Source: Cupriavidus phytohabitans (GTDB lineage Bacteria; Pseudomonadota; Gammaproteobacteria; Burkholderiales; Burkholderiaceae). Taken from it: 64,000 nucleotides of DNA. Both the position numbers and the translations under genes were made by a program. Shown here one piece after another: positions 21,601-32,033 of this stretch. The stretch's first letter is position 1; each line of letters starts with the position of its first letter. The notes beneath the pieces are model-generated. The model was not told the DNA's origin, made no database searches, and was given only the letters and a program-made list of their open reading frames with translations. The stretch spans positions 62,001-126,000 of the forward strand of contig NZ_AUFE01000007.1 of the NCBI RefSeq assembly GCF_000426345.1. Direction: 5' to 3'.

Positions 21601-24219
21601 TCAGATCGCGAGGGCGGCGAGCAAGTCCTGTTCAAGCTGAATCTGCAATCGGTTGTCGGCGGCCAGGCGGCTGCCGTCTACCAGGAACACGTCTTCGACG
21701 CGTTCGCCCAGGGTGTTGATGCGTGCCGAATGCACGGACACGCGATGCCGTGCCAGTACGCGGGCGATGGCGTACAGCAGGCCGGTGCGGTCGTTGGCGG
21801 ACAGCGACAGCAGGTAATACTGGCCGCGCTCGTCCGCGCGCAGGTCCACGCGCGGCTTGATCGGGAAGCTGCGCGACTGGCGCGACAGGCGTCCCTGCGT
21901 GGGCTCGGCCAGCGCGCCCTGCTGGCGCAGCTTCTCGCAAAGCTCGTGTTCCACCAGCGCGATGATGTCGCGGTAGTTGCCGCGGTAGTTGCCGTTGCCT
22001 GCCATGCCGGGGTCGGTGACCTGGAACGTGTCAAGCGCATAGCCGTGCCGGGTGGTGTGGATCTTGGCGTCCTGGATCGAGAACGCCTTGCGCTCGAAAT
22101 AGCCGCAGATGCGCGCGAACAGGTCGGGCTGGTCCTGCACATAGACCGCCACCTGCAGGCCTTCGCCCGCAGGCGAGATGCGCGCCTTCACCACCGGCGC
22201 GGGGCTGTCGACCTTGTCGTACAGATGCCGCGTGAGCCAGGCGATATCGCGCGCATCGTGGCGCAGGAAGAAGGCCACGTCGAGCTGCGCCCATAGCGGC
22301 TTGCCCAGCTCCGGGTCGAACGCCTTGAGCCGCAGCGTCGAAATGGTTTCTTCCTTGCGCTGCGACCATAGCGAGTGAGAATCGACCCTGGCGCCGCCGA
22401 GCACGCGCAGCGTGATCCGGTACAGGTCTTCCAGCAGCTTGCCCTTCCACGCATTCCAGACCTTGGGGCTGGTGCCGCGGATATCGGCCACCGTCAGCAG
22501 GTACAGCGCGGTCAGGTAGCGTTCGCTGCCGACCACGCGCGCGAAGGCATGCACCACTTCCGGATCGGTCAGGTCCTGCTTCTGCGCCACATGGCTCATG
22601 GTCAGGTGGTGCTCGACCAGCCAGCTGATCAGGTCGGCATCTTCGCGCGCGATGCCATGCTGCTTGCAGAAGCGGCGCGCGTCGTGCGTGCCGAGCTTGG
22701 AATGGTCGCCGCCGCGGCCCTTGGCGATGTCATGGAACAGCGCCGCCACCCACAGTACCCACGGCTTGTCGAAGCTCGCCATCAGCTGGCTGCAGAACGG
22801 GAACTCGTGGGTGTGCTCGACGATGGCGAAGCGGCGCATGTTGCGCACCACCATCAGGATGTGCTGGTCCACGGTGTACACGTGGAACAGGTCGTGCTGC
22901 ATCTGCCCGACGATGCGGCGGAAGTTGATCAGGTAGCGGCCCAGCACGCTGGTCTGGTTCATCAGCCGCAGCGCGTGGGTGATGCCCTGCGGTTCCTGCA
23001 TGATGGCGAGGAACAGGCGGCGGTTTTCCGGGTCGTTGCGCCAGCCCGCGTTCATCACGGTGCGCGCGTTGTACAGCCCGCGCAGCGTGCGTGGCGACAG
23101 GCCCTTCACGCCGGGCGTGCGCTGGTAGAGCAGGAAGGTTTCCAGGATCGCGTGCGGGTCGCGCTCGTAGACGTCGTCGCTGGTGATTTCCAGCATGCCC
23201 TGGCGCTCAACAAAGCGTTCGTTGAGCACCCGCGTGACCTGCGACTCGCTCGGGAACAGCATTGCCTCGATGTTCAGCAGCAGTACGCTGTTGAGCTGCG
23301 TGACCGCCTTTGCCGCCCAGTAATAGCGCCGCATCAGCTGCTCGCTGGCGCGCTTGTTGTTGGTCTGGCGGTAGCCGAAGGATTCCGCCAGCGCGGTCTG
23401 CAGGTCGAATACCAGCACGTCCTGGCGCCGGCCCGCCACCAGGTGCAGGCGCGCGCGGATGGTCTTGAGCAGGCGCTCGTTGCGCGCCAGCTCCTGTGCT
23501 TCGCGCTGCGTCAGCAGGCCGCGCTCGAACAGTTCTTTCCAGCTGTCGCCCAGGCCCGCGGCCTTGGTCATCCACAGGATCACCTGCAGGTCGCGCAGGC
23601 CGCCCGGGCTTTCCTTGCAGTTGGGCTCGAGCGCGTAGGGCGTGTCCTGGTACTTGGCGTGGCGCTGGCGCATTTCCAGGAGCTTGGCCTGGAAGAACGC
23701 GGCCGGGTCCAGGTCGGCGAGGTAGCGCGTGCGCATCGACTCGAACAGCTTGCGGCTGCCGGTCACCAGCCGCGCCTCGAGCAGCGAGGTCTGGATGGTG
23801 ACGTCCTGGCGCGACTCGCGGATGCAATCGTCCACGGTGCGTACCGACGAGCCGATTTCCAGTCCCAGGTCCCAGCACAGGCCGATAAAGCGCTCCAGCC
23901 GCCCAGTGGTGTCCTGGTCGGGCTCGGCGGGCAGCAGCAGCAGCACGTCGACATCCGAATAGGGCAGCAGCTCGCCACGGCCGTAGCCGCCCACCGCCAC
24001 CAGCGCCGCACCCGCGGGCATCCCCAGGCCGCGCCAGGCCTCCACCAGCGCGGCGTCGACGGCGCGGCGCAGCCGCGTGATCAGCGTGCCGACGTTGGTG
24101 CTGGTGTTGAAGTCGGCAAACAGCACTTGCTTGTCGACTTTGAGCTGGTCGCGCACGCGCGTGGCCAGCAGCAGTTCCGGCGTGGTGTCCATGGGGAGGG
24201 CGGGATGGTTCGTGGGCAC
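21601..24219 (-). CDS. glnD: Bifunctional uridylyltransferase/uridylyl-removing enzyme GlnD
   Basis: Senses glutamine and adds UMP to, or removes it from, PII proteins, controlling nitrogen assimilation. The 872-residue protein has the nucleotidyltransferase motif [20 protein letters not shown], a central helical region, an HD phosphohydrolase domain ([16 protein letters not shown]) and two C-terminal ACT domains (around [20 protein letters not shown] and [20 protein letters not shown]). The GTG at 24219 and the ATG at 24192 ([10 protein letters not shown]) are both possible starts and neither has a good ribosome binding site. It follows map on the same strand, a common arrangement. Confidence 0.96.
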   Translation of the reverse strand: MPTNHPALPMDTTPELLLATRVRDQLKVDKQVLFADFNTSTNVGTLITRLRRAVDAALVEAWRGLGMPAGAALVAVGGYGRGELLPYSDVDVLLLLPAEPDQDTTGRLERFIGLCWDLGLEIGSSVRTVDDCIRESRQDVTIQTSLLEARLVTGSRKLFESMRTRYLADLDPAAFFQAKLLEMRQRHAKYQDTPYALEPNCKESPGGLRDLQVILWMTKAAGLGDSWKELFERGLLTQREAQELARNERLLKTIRARLHLVAGRRQDVLVFDLQTALAESFGYRQTNNKRASEQLMRRYYWAAKAVTQLNSVLLLNIEAMLFPSESQVTRVLNERFVERQGMLEITSDDVYERDPHAILETFLLYQRTPGVKGLSPRTLRGLYNARTVMNAGWRNDPENRRLFLAIMQEPQGITHALRLMNQTSVLGRYLINFRRIVGQMQHDLFHVYTVDQHILMVVRNMRRFAIVEHTHEFPFCSQLMASFDKPWVLWVAALFHDIAKGRGGDHSKLGTHDARRFCKQHGIAREDADLISWLVEHHLTMSHVAQKQDLTDPEVVHAFARVVGSERYLTALYLLTVADIRGTSPKVWNAWKGKLLEDLYRITLRVLGGARVDSHSLWSQRKEETISTLRLKAFDPELGKPLWAQLDVAFFLRHDARDIAWLTRHLYDKVDSPAPVVKARISPAGEGLQVAVYVQDQPDLFARICGYFERKAFSIQDAKIHTTRHGYALDTFQVTDPGMAGNGNYRGNYRDIIALVEHELCEKLRQQGALAEPTQGRLSRQSRSFPIKPRVDLRADERGQYYLLSLSANDRTGLLYAIARVLARHRVSVHSARINTLGERVEDVFLVDGSRLAADNRLQIQLEQDLLAALAI

Positions 24220-24268
24220 GGCTGGAAAAATAAGGGCGCCGGTCAGGCGCCCTGGCTGGTGTGCGACC

Positions 24269-25087
24269 TCATGCCGCGACGGATTCCGTAATGAAGGCCG
24301 GCGGCGCCGGGGTGCCGGCGGATACCGTCAGCACCTCATATCCGGTTTCGGTGACCAGCACGGTGTGCTCCCACTGCGCCGACAGGCTGCGGTCGCGGGT
24401 CTTGACCGTCCACTGGTCGGGCATGGTGCGGATATCGCGCTTGCCGGCGTTGATCATCGGTTCCACGGTGAAGATCATGCCGGCCTTGATCTCGGCCCCG
24501 GTGCCGGCGCGGCCGTAGTGCAGGATCTGCGGGTCTTCGTGGAAGTTCTTGCCGATGCCGTGGCCGCAGTATTCGCGCACCACGCTGTAGCCAGCGGCTT
24601 CGGCGTGCATCTGGATGGCATGGCCGATATCGCCCAGGCGCGCGCCGTGGCGCACCTGCGCGATGCCCTTCCACATGCATTCGTACGTCACCTGCGCCAG
24701 GCGCTTGGCCAGGATCGAGCCCTCGCCGGCGATGAACATGCGGCTGGTGTCGCCGTAATAGCCTTCCTTGGTGATGACGGTGATGTCCAGGTTGACCGCG
24801 TCGCCGCTCTTAAGCACGCGGTCGCCGGGGATGCCGTGGCAGATCACGTCGTTGACCGAGGTGCAGATCGCGCCGGGGAAGGGCGGGTAGCCGGGGGGCG
24901 CGTAGTTCAGCGGCGCCGGCACGGTGCCCTGCACGTCACGCATATAGGTGTGGCACAGGCGGTCCAGTTCGCCCGTGGTGACGCCCGGCTGGACGAAGGG
25001 CGTGATGTAGTCGAGGACTTCGGAGGCAAGGCGGCAAGCCACGCGCATCTGGGCGATGTCTTCGGCGGTATTCAGGTAAATGCTCAT
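24269..25087 (-). CDS. map: Methionine aminopeptidase, type I
   Basis: Removes the initiator methionine from new proteins. The 272-residue enzyme has all metal ligands of the pita-bread fold: [39 protein letters not shown] and the final glutamate in [11 protein letters not shown]. The ATG at 25087 begins [20 protein letters not shown], the normal type I start; the open frame continues upstream to 25144 without similarity. It diverges from rpsB, again the usual betaproteobacterial order. Confidence 0.96.
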   Translation of the reverse strand: MSIYLNTAEDIAQMRVACRLASEVLDYITPFVQPGVTTGELDRLCHTYMRDVQGTVPAPLNYAPPGYPPFPGAICTSVNDVICHGIPGDRVLKSGDAVNLDITVITKEGYYGDTSRMFIAGEGSILAKRLAQVTYECMWKGIAQVRHGARLGDIGHAIQMHAEAAGYSVVREYCGHGIGKNFHEDPQILHYGRAGTGAEIKAGMIFTVEPMINAGKRDIRTMPDQWTVKTRDRSLSAQWEHTVLVTETGYEVLTVSAGTPAPPAFITESVAA

Positions 25088-25244
25088 GCTGCGTCGCCAA
25101 AAGTGAGGGCGGGGCCACTGGCCGCGCCGAATTCGAAAGGTCAATGTGGGATTATCGCACCTTCGGAGCCTGATCGCAGCCTGTGCCCGGGCGCTTTCGG
25201 ACGGCGCTCCTCCAATGCCTGCAGTGTTTCCGGATCTGGGTCGC

Positions 25245-25274
25245 TTGAGCGCTCGGTGCTTTTCTTGCTAGAAT
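25245..25274 (+). promoter_or_regulatory. Candidate sigma70 promoter of rpsB-tsf
   Basis: TTGAGC (25245-25250), an 18-bp spacer and TAGAAT (25269-25274) form a plausible promoter about 160 bases before rpsB. The remaining map-rpsB intergenic sequence (25088-25433) is leader and shows no further gene. Confidence 0.6.
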
Positions 25275-25326
25275 AGCGGGCTGACTTGGTTGCGGCGCAA
25301 TATTGCACCCGCCAGGCCGGTATTTT

Positions 25327-25350
25327 GCAGCATCTGCTGCGATGTTTTTT
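25327..25350 (+). promoter_or_regulatory. Hairpin plus T tract in rpsB leader (possible attenuator)
   Basis: A perfect GCAGCA-TC-TGCTGC stem followed by GATGTTTTTT lies in the 5' leader of rpsB. It could end transcription early. Autoregulation of rpsB by S2 through its leader is known in other bacteria; a link here is inference. Confidence 0.45.
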
Positions 25351-25433
25351 GGAAATCGCTGGCCCGCCTATCCGGGGTGTTCCTTTTCAGGAATGTCGGG
25401 GCGGGCTTCAGACCTAACCCTTTGGAGAAACAC

Positions 25434-26177
25434 ATGTCCGTTACCATGCGCGAAATGCTGGAAGCCGGTTGCCACTTCGGCCACCAGACCCGCTTCTGGA
25501 ACCCGAAGATGGCCCCCTTCATCTTCGGCCATCGCAACAAGATCCACATCATCAACCTCGAAAAGACGTTGCCGATGTTCCAGGACGCCATGAAGTACGT
25601 GCGTCAGCTGGCAGCAAATCGCGGCACCATCCTTTTCGTGGGCACCAAGCGCCAGTCGCGCGAAATCCTGGCTGAAGAAGCAGGCCGCGCCGGCATGCCT
25701 TACGTCGATGCCCGCTGGCTCGGCGGCATGCTGACCAACTTCAAGACGGTCAAGACCTCGATCAAGCGCCTGAAGGACATGGAGGCCGCCAAGGAAGCCG
25801 GCGCGCTGGAAACCATGAGCAAGAAGGAAGCGCTGATGTTCGAGCGCGAGATGATCAAGCTGGAAAAGTCGATCGGCGGCATCAAGGACATGGGCGGCGT
25901 GCCTGACGCCATCTTCGTGGTTGACGTCGGCTACCACAAGATTGCCGTGACCGAAGCCAACAAGCTGGGCATCCCCGTGATCGGCGTGGTCGATACCAAC
26001 CACTCGCCGGACGGCATCGACTACGTGATCCCGGGCAACGACGACTCGAGCAAGGCCGTGGCCCTGTACGTGCGCGGCGTGGCTGACGCGATCCTGGAAG
26101 GCCGTGCCAACGCGGTGCAGGAAGTCGTTGAAGCCGCCCGCGGCGACGACGAATTCGTCGAAGTGCAGGAAGGCTGA
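25434..26177 (+). CDS. rpsB: 30S ribosomal protein S2
   Basis: Small-subunit protein needed for S1 docking and start-site selection. The 247-residue sequence begins [20 protein letters not shown] and contains [30 protein letters not shown] and the [19 protein letters not shown] motif, all typical S2. TTTGGAGAA precedes the ATG at 25434; the frame extends upstream into the leader but that part has no S2 homology. First gene of the rpsB-tsf-pyrH-frr group. Confidence 0.98.
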   Translation: MSVTMREMLEAGCHFGHQTRFWNPKMAPFIFGHRNKIHIINLEKTLPMFQDAMKYVRQLAANRGTILFVGTKRQSREILAEEAGRAGMPYVDARWLGGMLTNFKTVKTSIKRLKDMEAAKEAGALETMSKKEALMFEREMIKLEKSIGGIKDMGGVPDAIFVVDVGYHKIAVTEANKLGIPVIGVVDTNHSPDGIDYVIPGNDDSSKAVALYVRGVADAILEGRANAVQEVVEAARGDDEFVEVQEG

Positions 26178-26234
26178 TAGTCTCCGGCCCGCTGCCTGAA
26201 AGGAACCCGATAGCGCGCACGTCAACACACGACA

Positions 26235-26341
26235 GGCAGGCATCGCCTGCCGCCCGGCACGCCGGGCAGCGCGCAGGGCGCAAGCCGGGGTACGTCGGCA
26301 GCAGGGCAAAGAAAGGGGGCACATCTGGCGCCCCCTTTTTT
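26235..26341 (+). terminator. Three consecutive hairpins ending in a terminator between rpsB and tsf
   Basis: GGCAGGC-ATC-GCCTGCC (26235-26251) and GCCCGGC-AC-GCCGGGC (26252-26267) are perfect adjoining stems. AAGGGGGC...GCCCCCTTTTTT (26313-26341) is a rho-independent terminator. Partial termination would give more S2 than EF-Ts, or tsf may have another promoter. The rest of the 285-base gap shows no gene. Confidence 0.8.
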
Positions 26342-26463
26342 CGAATTTGAATTGTTGTCATCCGCCGCAGGCAATATCTGCCGCGGGTGCGCTGTAGACC
26401 CACCGACCGGGTGCCGCGGGCAAGACTGCCGGGGCCCGGCGCGAACCATTCAAGGAGTGACAA

Positions 26464-27342
26464 ATGGCGGCAATTACCGCAAGCATGGTTGCAGAACTGC
26501 GCGCGAAGACCGACGCGCCGATGATGGAGTGCAAGAAGGCCCTGACCGAGGCCGACGGCGACCTGAACAAGGCCGAAGAGCTGCTGCGCGTCAAGCTGGG
26601 CAACAAGGCCAGCAAGGCCGCATCGCGCGTGACTGCCGAAGGCGTGGTCGCTTCGTTTATCGACGGCACCACCGGCGTGCTGGTCGAACTGAACTGCGAG
26701 ACCGATTTCGTCTCCAAGAACGATGACTTCCTGGCTTTCTCGGCCAAGGTCGCTGAACTGATCGCCAAGCAGAACCCGGCCGACGTGGCTGCCCTGTCGG
26801 CGCTGGACCTCGACGGCGCGAGCGTTGAAGCCACCCGCACGGCCCTGATCGGCAAGATCGGCGAAAACCTGACGATCCGCCGCTTTGTCCGCTACGCCAA
26901 TGGCGGCAAGCTGGTTTCGTACCTGCACGGCACCCGTATCGGCGTGATGGTCGAGTTTGACGGCGAAGAAGCCGCCGCCAAGGACGTCGCCATGCACGTG
27001 GCCGCCATGAAGCCGGTGTCGCTGTCGGCCGAGCAGGTCCCCGCCGACCTGATCGCCAAGGAGCGCAGCATCGCCGAGCAGAAGGCTGCCGAGTCGGGCA
27101 AGCCGGCCGAGATCGCGGCCAAGATGGTCGAAGGCTCGGTGCAGAAGTACCTGAAGGAAGTGTCGCTGTTCAACCAGCCGTTCGTGAAGAACGACAAGCA
27201 GACTGTCGAGCAGATGCTCAAGGCTGCCAACACGACCGTGAAGGGCTTCACCCTGTATGTCGTGGGCGAAGGCATCGAGAAGAAGCAGGACGACTTCGCC
27301 GCTGAAGTGGCCGCCCAGGTGGCCGCTGCCCAGAAGGCCTGA
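26464..27342 (+). CDS. tsf: Elongation factor Ts
   Basis: Guanine-nucleotide exchange factor that recycles EF-Tu-GDP. The 292 residues start [20 protein letters not shown] and include the [12 protein letters not shown] motif contacting EF-Tu, the [20 protein letters not shown] core and the C-terminal dimer region. AAGGAGTG precedes the ATG. It follows rpsB across a terminator and lies upstream of pyrH. Confidence 0.98.
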   Translation: MAAITASMVAELRAKTDAPMMECKKALTEADGDLNKAEELLRVKLGNKASKAASRVTAEGVVASFIDGTTGVLVELNCETDFVSKNDDFLAFSAKVAELIAKQNPADVAALSALDLDGASVEATRTALIGKIGENLTIRRFVRYANGGKLVSYLHGTRIGVMVEFDGEEAAAKDVAMHVAAMKPVSLSAEQVPADLIAKERSIAEQKAAESGKPAEIAAKMVEGSVQKYLKEVSLFNQPFVKNDKQTVEQMLKAANTTVKGFTLYVVGEGIEKKQDDFAAEVAAQVAAAQKA

Positions 27343-27386
27343 TGTCAGGGCGCGCCGGCCGGCCCTTGCGGGCGGGGCCGGGCGCA

Positions 27387-27392
27387 TATAAT
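27387..27392 (+). promoter_or_regulatory. Candidate -10 box upstream of pyrH
   Basis: TATAAT in the context GCATATAATGCC, with only a weak -35 (TTGCGG at 27366, 15-bp spacing). A hairpin AGGGGC...GCCCCT (27398-27419) follows. The 292-base tsf-pyrH gap contains no other evident feature. Confidence 0.4.
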
Positions 27393-27634
27393 GCCGCAGG
27401 GGCGCCGCAAGGTGCCCCTCTGCATAAGTAGTGCAGTGATGTATATTGCACGTTGCACTGCAGCAGTCAGTTTTCGCGGTCGTCTTCCCGTTGCCTGCCG
27501 GCAAGGTGGGGCGACCCCGAAAACCGGCTTTCTTCCGCTGGCGGCGCGCCGATCCGCGCCGCCGGTGTCAAAAATCAATCGTCTCATTTGTGTTGAGTCC
27601 CAAACGAGCGACTTGCTCCTGCCCGAGGGTAAAC

Positions 27635-28345
27635 ATGCCAGCCTACAAGCGCGTCCTTCTGAAACTGTCCGGTGAAGCCCTGATGGGCGACGATGCCTTT
27701 GGCATCAACCGCTCCACCATCGAGGCGATGGTGAACGACATTGCCGAGATCGTGAGGCTCGGCGTCCAGGTCGCGGTGGTCATCGGCGGCGGCAATATCT
27801 TCCGCGGCGTCGCGGGCGGCGCGGCCGGCATGGATCGCGCCACGGCTGACTACATGGGCATGCTGGCCACCATGATGAACGCGCTGGCCCTGCAGGATGC
27901 GATGCGCCACGCCAATATCGAAGGCCGCGTGCAGTCCGCGCTGCGCATGGACCAGGTGGTCGAACCGTACATCCGCCCGCGCGCCATTCGCCAGCTGGAG
28001 GAGGGCAAGGTGGTGATTTTCGCCGCCGGCACCGGCAACCCGTTCTTCACCACGGATACCGCCGCCGCGCTGCGCGGCGCGGAAATCGGGGCCGAGGTCG
28101 TGCTCAAGGCGACCAAGGTGGACGGTGTCTACACCGCCGACCCCAAGAAGGATCCCAGCGCCACGCGCTACAGCACCATCACCTTCGACGAGGCCATCTC
28201 GCGCAACCTGCAGGTGATGGATGCCACCGCCTTCGCGCTGTGCCGCGACCAGAAGCTGCCGATCCGGGTGTTCTCTATTACCAAGCCGGGCGCGCTCAAG
28301 CGCGTGATCCTGGGCGAAGACGAGGGTACCCTGGTCCACGTCTGA
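27635..28345 (+). CDS. pyrH: UMP kinase
   Basis: Hexameric amino-acid-kinase-fold enzyme that phosphorylates UMP to UDP. The 236-residue protein shows [44 protein letters not shown], the nucleotide-binding segment [19 protein letters not shown] and [14 protein letters not shown], all diagnostic of bacterial UMP kinase. GAGGGT precedes the ATG at 27635; the open frame reaches back to 27446 but that region is non-homologous. It sits in the conserved tsf-pyrH-frr order. Confidence 0.98.
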   Translation: MPAYKRVLLKLSGEALMGDDAFGINRSTIEAMVNDIAEIVRLGVQVAVVIGGGNIFRGVAGGAAGMDRATADYMGMLATMMNALALQDAMRHANIEGRVQSALRMDQVVEPYIRPRAIRQLEEGKVVIFAAGTGNPFFTTDTAAALRGAEIGAEVVLKATKVDGVYTADPKKDPSATRYSTITFDEAISRNLQVMDATAFALCRDQKLPIRVFSITKPGALKRVILGEDEGTLVHV

Positions 28346-28462
28346 GTCCGGCGCCCCACGACGCCGCGCCACGGCGCTGGTGTCTGGCCGGGCAAAGGGT
28401 AGAATGATTCATTTTCCGATCCCGGTCACGGGATCATGGTTGGCTGATTTCCGGAGGTAAAC

Positions 28463-29023
28463 ATGAGCGTCGCCGACACAAAGAAGAGCGCCGAGCAGAA
28501 AATGCAGAAGTCGATCGAAGCCTTCAAGGCCGATCTGGCGAAGATCCGCACTGGCCGTGCCCACACCGGCCTGCTCGACCACGTTCAGGTGGATTACTAC
28601 GGTTCGATGGTGCCGATCAGCCAGGTCGCCAGCGTCGGTCTGGCCGATGCGCGCACCATCACGGTGCAGCCGTGGGAGAAGAAGATGGTGGGCGCGGTCG
28701 AGAAGGCCATCCGCGACTGCGACCTGGGCCTGAACCCGGCCACCATGGGCGACGTGATCCGCGTGCCGATGCCCGCGCTGACCGAAGAGCGCCGCAAGGA
28801 GCTGACCAAGGTCGTCAAGGGCGAGGCTGAGGGTGCCAAGATCGCGGTGCGCAACCTGCGCCGCGATGCCAATGAGCAATTCAAGAAGCTGGTCAAGGAC
28901 AAGGCCATTTCCGAGGACGACGAGCGCCGCGGCCAGGACGAGGTGCAGAAGCTGACCGACAAGTACGTCGCCGAAATCGACAAGATGGTCGCCGAAAAAG
29001 AGAAGGAGATCATGACGGTCTGA
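28463..29023 (+). CDS. frr: Ribosome recycling factor
   Basis: Splits post-termination ribosomes together with EF-G. The 186-residue sequence has the full RRF pattern: [66 protein letters not shown] and the second helical segment [15 protein letters not shown]. The strong GGAGGT ribosome binding site precedes the ATG. A TAGAAT at 28400-28405 could give a local promoter in the pyrH-frr gap, without a convincing -35. Confidence 0.98.
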   Translation: MSVADTKKSAEQKMQKSIEAFKADLAKIRTGRAHTGLLDHVQVDYYGSMVPISQVASVGLADARTITVQPWEKKMVGAVEKAIRDCDLGLNPATMGDVIRVPMPALTEERRKELTKVVKGEAEGAKIAVRNLRRDANEQFKKLVKDKAISEDDERRGQDEVQKLTDKYVAEIDKMVAEKEKEIMTV

Positions 29024-29068
29024 CGCCGTCCCGGCACCTGCCGGGGCTGCCCGCGACCGTCTGCCATC

Positions 29069-29839
29069 ATGCAGCACATCAGTTCAACGCTCGCCGTACC
29101 CGATACCTCTTACGTGCCCCGCCACGTTGCCATCATCATGGACGGCAACGGCCGCTGGGCGACCCAGCGGCACCTGCCGCGTGTTGCCGGGCACTCCCGG
29201 GGTCTGGACGCTGTGCGTGCGGTCGTGGAAGCCAGCGCCGCGCGGGGCGTGCAGTACCTGACACTGTTCGCGTTCAGTTCCGAGAACTGGCGCCGGCCCG
29301 CAGACGAGGTATCGTTCCTGATGCGGCTGTTCATGATGTCGCTGCGGCGCGAAGTGGTGAAGATGCACGCCAACAACATCCGCCTGCGGGTGGTTGGCGA
29401 CCTGGGCCGCTTCAGCCCGCGCATCCAGCAACTGATCAAGGATGCCGAGGCGCGCACCGCCGGCAACACCGGCCTGACCGTGACCATCGCCGCCAACTAC
29501 GGCGGCCGCTGGGACCTGCTGCAGGCCATGCGCAAGATGCTGGAGCGCTCGCCGATGCTCGATCCGGAGTCGATCGACGAATCCATGCTCGCGCCGCACC
29601 TGGCCATGGCCTACGCGCCGGAGCCCGATCTGTTCATCCGCACCGGTGGCGAACAGCGCATCAGCAATTTCCTGTTGTGGCAGCTCGCGTATTCGGAGCT
29701 GTATTTCACCGACGTGTACTGGCCGGATTTCGACGCCGCCGAGCTGGACAAGGCCTTTGCCTCGTACCGCCAGCGCGAACGCCGTTTTGGCCGCACGAGC
29801 GCGCAACTGGTTGCGCCGGGACTATCGGGCACGGCCTGA
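29069..29839 (+). CDS. uppS: Undecaprenyl diphosphate synthase (isoprenyl transferase)
   Basis: Cis-prenyltransferase that builds the C55 lipid carrier for peptidoglycan and LPS. The 256 residues include [14 protein letters not shown] with the catalytic aspartate, [28 protein letters not shown] and the [20 protein letters not shown] signature near the C-terminus. It starts 45 bases after frr and begins a lipid-biosynthesis run with cdsA and dxr. Confidence 0.97.
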   Translation: MQHISSTLAVPDTSYVPRHVAIIMDGNGRWATQRHLPRVAGHSRGLDAVRAVVEASAARGVQYLTLFAFSSENWRRPADEVSFLMRLFMMSLRREVVKMHANNIRLRVVGDLGRFSPRIQQLIKDAEARTAGNTGLTVTIAANYGGRWDLLQAMRKMLERSPMLDPESIDESMLAPHLAMAYAPEPDLFIRTGGEQRISNFLLWQLAYSELYFTDVYWPDFDAAELDKAFASYRQRERRFGRTSAQLVAPGLSGTA

Positions 29840-29892
29840 CACCCTGGCCGATCCAGGCTACTCCAACAACAACTCCCACGGGACCGCAGCGC

Positions 29893-30714
29893 ATGCTCCT
29901 AACCCGCGTCATCACCGCCCTGTGCCTGTTGCTGCTGATCCTCCCGATCCTGTTCCTGGCGCCGCCGGCCGGCCTGGCGGGTCTGCTCGGGGTGATCGTG
30001 CTGCTGGCGGGCTGGGAATTCGGACGCCTGATCGGGCTGCGCGGGCCCTGGCCTTATGTCTATGCGCTGGCCTGCCTGATCGCCACCATTACCTGGCATG
30101 ACATGCCGCTGCGGCACGCCACCACCTGGCTGCTGGAAGCGGCGGTGGTGTGCTGGGGCGTGGCGCTGGTGCTGCTGGCGCGCGGCGTGCGCACCGCGAC
30201 GCCGGGCTTCGCCGTGCTGGGGGCCATACTCGGCCTGGTTATCCTGCCTGCGTTTGCTCATGCCACGATGATCCTGCGCGGCGCCGGCATCGGCGTGCTG
30301 CTGACCGCGGCCGTGCTGGTGTGGGCGGCCGACATCGGCGCCTATTTCACCGGCAAGGCCATCGGGCGGCGCAAGCTGGCACCGTCCATCAGCCCGGGCA
30401 AGTCCTGGGAGGGCGCCATCGGCGGCTGGCTGCTGGCGCTCGTCATCGGCCTGGTGCTGGCCGCCACTCATGCCTTCGCGCCCACGTGGTTCTCCGTGCT
30501 CGGGGACCGCGGCGGCCTGGGCTACGTGGCCGGGCTGACCACGCTGCTGGTGGCGGCGAGTGTGATCGGCGACCTGTTCGAGTCGCTGCTCAAGCGCCAG
30601 GTCGGCATGAAGGACAGCAGCCGGCTGCTGCCGGGCCATGGCGGCGTGCTGGACCGGATCGATGCCTTGCTGCCGGTGTTCCCGCTGGCGGCACTGATGC
30701 TGATTTTTTTCTGA
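29893..30714 (+). CDS. cdsA: Phosphatidate cytidylyltransferase
   Basis: Makes CDP-diacylglycerol, the common precursor of phospholipids. The 273-residue protein has about eight membrane helices and the family signature near the end ([20 protein letters not shown]), as well as [20 protein letters not shown] in the catalytic region. The ATG at 29893 begins [10 protein letters not shown] directly at the first helix. It follows uppS by 53 bases and precedes dxr by 23. Confidence 0.96.
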   Translation: MLLTRVITALCLLLLILPILFLAPPAGLAGLLGVIVLLAGWEFGRLIGLRGPWPYVYALACLIATITWHDMPLRHATTWLLEAAVVCWGVALVLLARGVRTATPGFAVLGAILGLVILPAFAHATMILRGAGIGVLLTAAVLVWAADIGAYFTGKAIGRRKLAPSISPGKSWEGAIGGWLLALVIGLVLAATHAFAPTWFSVLGDRGGLGYVAGLTTLLVAASVIGDLFESLLKRQVGMKDSSRLLPGHGGVLDRIDALLPVFPLAALMLIFF

Positions 30715-30737
30715 AGCCTTCTCTGAAGCGGTCTGAT

Positions 30738-31919
30738 ATGCAGCGCATTACTATCCTGGGGGCCACCGGCTCGATCGGCGAAAGCACGCTCGATGTCGTC
30801 CGCCGCCATCCCGACCGCTATACCGTGCACGCGCTGACGGCGCATCGGCAAGTGCGCAAGCTGGCCGAGCAATGCATTGCGTTCCGCCCGGCCCGCGCCG
30901 TGGTGGGTAGCGCCGAGGCGGCCGGGGAACTGCAGGCGCTGTTGCGCGATGCCGGTGTAGATACCGAAGTCAGCCATGGCGAGGCCGAGCTGGAATCGGT
31001 CGCAGCCGATGCGCAGACCGACGCCGTCATGGCCGCGATCGTCGGCGCTGCCGGTCTGCGCCCGACGCTGGCGGCTGCCCGTGCCGGCAAGCGCGTGCTG
31101 CTCGCCAACAAGGAAGCGCTGGTAATGTCCGGCCGCATCTTCATGGACGCGGTGCGCGAGCATGGCGCCACGCTGCTGCCGATCGACAGCGAGCACAACG
31201 CCATCTTCCAGTGCCTGCCGGCAGACGATCCGCGCTACGGCCGCGGCGTGGCCAGGGTGCTGCTGACCGCGTCGGGCGGGCCGTTCCGCACGCGCGATCC
31301 CGACACCCTCCACGACATTTCTCCCGACGAGGCCTGCGCTCACCCGAACTGGGTCATGGGGCGCAAGATCTCGGTCGACTCGGCCACCATGATGAACAAG
31401 GGCCTCGAGGTGATCGAGGCGCACTGGTTGTTCGGCGCGCCGGCCGAGCGCATCGAGGTGCTGATCCACCCGCAGAGCATCGTGCATTCGATGGTGGCCT
31501 ACCACGACGGCTCGGTGCTGGCGCAGTTGGGCAACCCGGACATGCGCACGCCGATTGCCTACGGCCTGGCCTATCCCGAGCGCATCGATGCCGGCGTGAC
31601 GCCGCTCGACCTGACGCTGGCAGGCGGGTTGCATTTCGAGAAGCCTGACTTGCAGCGCTTCCCGTGCCTGGGGCTGGCCTTCGACGCCCTGCGCGCCGGT
31701 GGCGTGGCGCCGACCGTGCTCAATGCGGCCAACGAGGTAGCGGTCGAGGCATTCCTGGGCGGAAAAGTGCGCTTTACTGACATCGCGCGGTTGGTGGCTC
31801 AGGTGCTCCAGGCAGCACCGGCCGGCGCAGCGGACACGCTTGACGCCATCCTTGACGCGGACCGCATGGCGCGCGAGGCAGCGCGCGCGGCCGTCGCCGG
31901 ACTGGCGCTCCGCCACTGA
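30738..31919 (+). CDS. dxr: 1-deoxy-D-xylulose 5-phosphate reductoisomerase
   Basis: Converts DXP to 2-C-methyl-D-erythritol 4-phosphate with NADPH, the committed step of the MEP isoprenoid pathway that feeds UppS. The 393 residues contain the NADPH motif [29 protein letters not shown], the metal-binding [14 protein letters not shown], the flexible active-site loop [20 protein letters not shown] and [10 protein letters not shown]. All are intact. The upstream part of the open frame overlaps cdsA and is not homologous. Confidence 0.97.
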   Translation: MQRITILGATGSIGESTLDVVRRHPDRYTVHALTAHRQVRKLAEQCIAFRPARAVVGSAEAAGELQALLRDAGVDTEVSHGEAELESVAADAQTDAVMAAIVGAAGLRPTLAAARAGKRVLLANKEALVMSGRIFMDAVREHGATLLPIDSEHNAIFQCLPADDPRYGRGVARVLLTASGGPFRTRDPDTLHDISPDEACAHPNWVMGRKISVDSATMMNKGLEVIEAHWLFGAPAERIEVLIHPQSIVHSMVAYHDGSVLAQLGNPDMRTPIAYGLAYPERIDAGVTPLDLTLAGGLHFEKPDLQRFPCLGLAFDALRAGGVAPTVLNAANEVAVEAFLGGKVRFTDIARLVAQVLQAAPAGAADTLDAILDADRMAREAARAAVAGLALRH

Positions 31920-32033
31920 TCCGACGGGCCAGCCTGCCGCATCTGCGACAATAGCGGATGCGGCGGCCCCGGACATGCCGGAACCCCGGATCCGGCGCGC
32001 CAGTCCAGCCACTGTTACTGACGTCCCGACGCC

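Noticed and set aside
22375..24291. A 638-codon plus-strand frame opposite glnD
   Set aside because: Antisense shadow of glnD with low-complexity composition.
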